DNA from: an uncultured Caulobacterales bacterium
GTDB lineage: Bacteria; Pseudomonadota; Alphaproteobacteria; Caulobacterales; Maricaulaceae
Direction: 5' to 3'
DNA: 7,198 bases
NCBI GenBank assembly: GCA_938007945.1
Contig: CALLME010000019.1
Coordinates: forward strand, 1-7,198
The translations under genes and the position numbers were made by a program. The notes beneath the pieces are model-generated. The model had not been told where the DNA came from. It saw nothing but the letters and a program-made list of their open reading frames with translations, and did no database searches. Numbering within the stretch: the stretch's first letter is position 1; every line of letters begins with the position of its first letter. Shown piece after piece: positions 6,059 to 7,198 of the stretch.

Positions 6059-6087
6059 TTGACCGTAGCATACACCCGTTTCATGAA
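6059..6087 (+). promoter_or_regulatory. Putative promoter of tRNA-Val
   Basis: CTTGACC contains a good -35 (TTGACC, 6059-6064). After 17 bases comes CATGAA (6082-6087), a weak -10 match. It lies 24 bases before tRNA-Val. TTGCAA (6046-6051) with CATACA (6069-6074) is an alternative. Confidence 0.4.
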
Positions 6088-6111
6088 ATGCGTGCAGCGG
6101 CCCGCTTTTCA

Positions 6112-6187
6112 GGGCGGTTAGCTCAGCTGGTAGAGCATCTCGTTTACACCGAGAGGGTCAGCGGTTCGAACCCGTTACCGCCCACCA
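6112..6187 (+). tRNA. trnV: tRNA-Val (anticodon TAC)
   Basis: The 76-nucleotide gene folds as a full cloverleaf. The acceptor GGGCGGT pairs with ACCGCCC. The D-arm is GCTCAGCTGGTAGAGC. The anticodon stem TCTCG/CGAGA holds loop TTTACAC with anticodon TAC at 6145-6147. A T-arm with GGTTCGAA follows. Discriminator A73 and encoded CCA are present. No intrinsic terminator with a T-run directly follows it. Confidence 0.98.
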
Positions 6188-6197
6188 TTATTCGCGC

Positions 6198-6212
6198 CGG
6201 CGCAAAGCGCCG
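6198..6212 (+). repeat. GC-rich hairpin just after tRNA-Val
   Basis: CGGCGC and GCGCCG pair around AAA eleven bases after the tRNA CCA end. The stem could mark a processing or termination point for the tRNA precursor, but no T-run follows, so it is listed only as a dyad. Confidence 0.4.
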
Positions 6213-6298
6213 CCAAACAATCCGGGGGATTGATTTGAGCGAATGGTTACCGCGGCGGCGGCTTTTCAAATCAGCTTACCAAAGGCAAAGTTTTTAGT

Positions 6299-6330
6299 CC
6301 GGCGGACGAACACAGGAAATAATCCGCCGG
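6299..6330. repeat. Perfect 8-bp inverted repeat between tRNA-Val and lon
   Basis: CCGGCGGA and TCCGCCGG flank a 16-base spacer. There is no T-run on either side and no gene in the surrounding 6188-6448 stretch. The function is unknown; it could be a structured RNA element or a remnant of a lost unit. Confidence 0.4.
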
Positions 6331-6398
6331 CAGACGGTCAAGTATCTCATCGAACACTCCCCAACTTTGATTCCGCTCATCCCGTCGACATGGCGGAC

Positions 6399-6426
6399 AA
6401 AAAAGCCGCCCCAAAAAAGGACGGCT
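6399..6426 (-). terminator. Rho-independent terminator of lon
   Basis: On the minus strand, AGCCGTCC pairs with GGGCGGCT over eight positions (one U-G wobble) around a TTTTTTG loop, and a run of T follows. It starts 22 bases after the lon stop. Read on the plus strand the stem is followed by CTTTAAAT, so weak termination of tRNA-Val transcripts is possible. Confidence 0.85.
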
Positions 6427-6448
6427 CTTTAAATCAATTTCATCGAAA

Positions 6449-7198
6449 TCAGTGGGCGACCACCCTGCCCGTTCCGCCCTCGTTTTGCGCAATCACACCG
6501 GCCAGGTCCGCCTCATCCTGAGCGGTCCATTCTATCGCTTCGATTGGCTTAATCAGCGCGAGTTTAAGGACCTCGTCGATATGACTGACGGGAATGATCT
6601 CAAGTTTGGATTTCACATTATCCGGCACATCGGCGAGGTCTTTTTCATTCTCCTGCGGGATGAGGACGGTTTTCACGCCGCCGCGCAGTGCTGCGAGCAG
6701 TTTCTCTTTCAAACCGCCAATCGCCGTCACGCGGCCGCGCAACGTAATCTCGCCGGTCATGGCAATGTCCTTGCGCACAGGTATGCCCGCGAGAACAGAG
6801 ATGATTGCTGTCGCCATAGCGGCGCCCGCTGACGGGCCGTCTTTCGGCGTTGCGCCATCCGGAACGTGGACGTGGATGTCGGTGGAGCGGAAGACGCGCG
6901 GGCTGATACCGAACTCCGGCGCGCGAGACTGCACATAGCTGTTCGCCGCAGAAATCGATTCTTTCATCACGTCCTTCAGATTACCTGTCACCGTCATTTT
7001 ACCGCGACCGGCCATGTTCACAGCCTCAATCGTCAGAATGTCACCGCCGGCTTCGGTCCAAGCCAAACCGGTGACAACGCCGATTTGATCATCGGAGTCT
7101 GTCTCGCCGAACTTGAACTTTTTAACGCCAAGGAAGTCACCGATATTTTTAGAGGTAATTTTCACAGTTTTGACGTCGCCGCCGACCAATTTGCGCAC
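6449..7198 (-). CDS. lon: Lon ATP-dependent protease, C-terminal part (5' end cut by window)
   Basis: Lon is a cytoplasmic AAA+ serine protease that degrades misfolded and regulatory proteins. The 249 visible residues cover the end of the ATPase module and the whole proteolytic domain. The catalytic dyad is present: S123 in [10 protein letters not shown] and K166 in [15 protein letters not shown], 43 residues apart as in E. coli Lon (S679/K722). Other landmarks are [41 protein letters not shown] and [12 protein letters not shown]. The first visible codon is GTG (VRKLVGGD), internal to the gene, so the true start lies beyond the window. Compared with family members the end is slightly extended ([23 protein letters not shown]). 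A strong terminator follows. Confidence 0.98.
   Translation of the reverse strand: MRKLVGGDVKTVKITSKNIGDFLGVKKFKFGETDSDDQIGVVTGLAWTEAGGDILTIEAVNMAGRGKMTVTGNLKDVMKESISAANSYVQSRAPEFGISPRVFRSTDIHVHVPDGATPKDGPSAGAAMATAIISVLAGIPVRKDIAMTGEITLRGRVTAIGGLKEKLLAALRGGVKTVLIPQENEKDLADVPDNVKSKLEIIPVSHIDEVLKLALIKPIEAIEWTAQDEADLAGVIAQNEGGTGRVVAH

Noticed and set aside
6177..6253. GTTACCGC repeated at the tRNA-Val 3' end and again near 6245, as an integration scar
   Set aside because: Only eight bases match and the flanks differ, too little for an attachment site.
5995..6297. Plus-strand ORF running through tRNA-Val
   Set aside because: It reads across a complete tRNA gene (including the typical artefact RLAQLVEHL...), so it is not a protein gene.
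6243..6521. Overlapping open frames between tRNA-Val and lon on both strands
   Set aside because: They run across the lon terminator and the lon coding end, lack convincing ribosome sites and look like no known protein; an HU gene was specifically looked for and not found.

Overview
The window looks like chromosomal DNA from an alphaproteobacterium. The grounds are a Lon C-terminus of alphaproteobacterial type, a PraR-like XRE regulator of a style common in that class, a LuxR/LuxI pair, and tRNA genes with encoded CCA. The genus cannot be fixed from sequence alone; a marine member of the Hyphomonadales/Caulobacterales-Rhodobacterales side is a guess. Base composition varies: 1081-1140 (luxR) has 22 G+C of 60, while 6721-6780 (lon) has 39 of 60. 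These are two illustrative stretches, not a full scan.

Layout. Positions 7-1765, minus strand: a quorum-sensing block reading luxR, luxI, then a small 80-residue protein of unknown function. Each has a plausible ribosome binding site, and a GC-rich hairpin lies between luxR and luxI. Positions 1766-1917: the regulatory region shared by luxR (minus) and a divergent XRE repressor-like gene (plus, 1918-2319). The XRE protein resembles PraR, a repressor known from rhizobia that acts on quorum-sensing genes. Positions 2348-5580, minus strand: a two-gene operon with an ATGA overlap. It encodes a large exported reprolysin-like zinc metalloprotease (921 aa, with a propeptide, Ig/PKD-like and tandem cadherin-like domains and a GlyGly-CTERM-like tail), followed by a small lipoprotein. 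Positions 5581-6448: an RNA and regulatory segment with divergent tRNA-Asp(GTC, minus) and tRNA-Val(TAC, plus) genes and several dyads. Positions 6449-7198, minus strand: the C-terminal proteolytic part of Lon, cut by the window edge, with a strong terminator after it.

How the parts may work together. LuxI should make an acyl-homoserine-lactone-type signal, LuxR should sense it, and the XRE protein may set the threshold. The small ORF after luxI sits where accessory quorum-sensing proteins are sometimes found, but nothing in its sequence identifies it. The exported protease and lipoprotein beside the module are natural candidate targets for density control, but no convincing lux box was found, so that link is inference.

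No gene-free stretch exceeds 300 bases. The longest are 5581-5854 (protease leader, a long inverted repeat, tRNA-Asp terminator) and 6188-6448 (two GC-rich dyads and the lon terminator).
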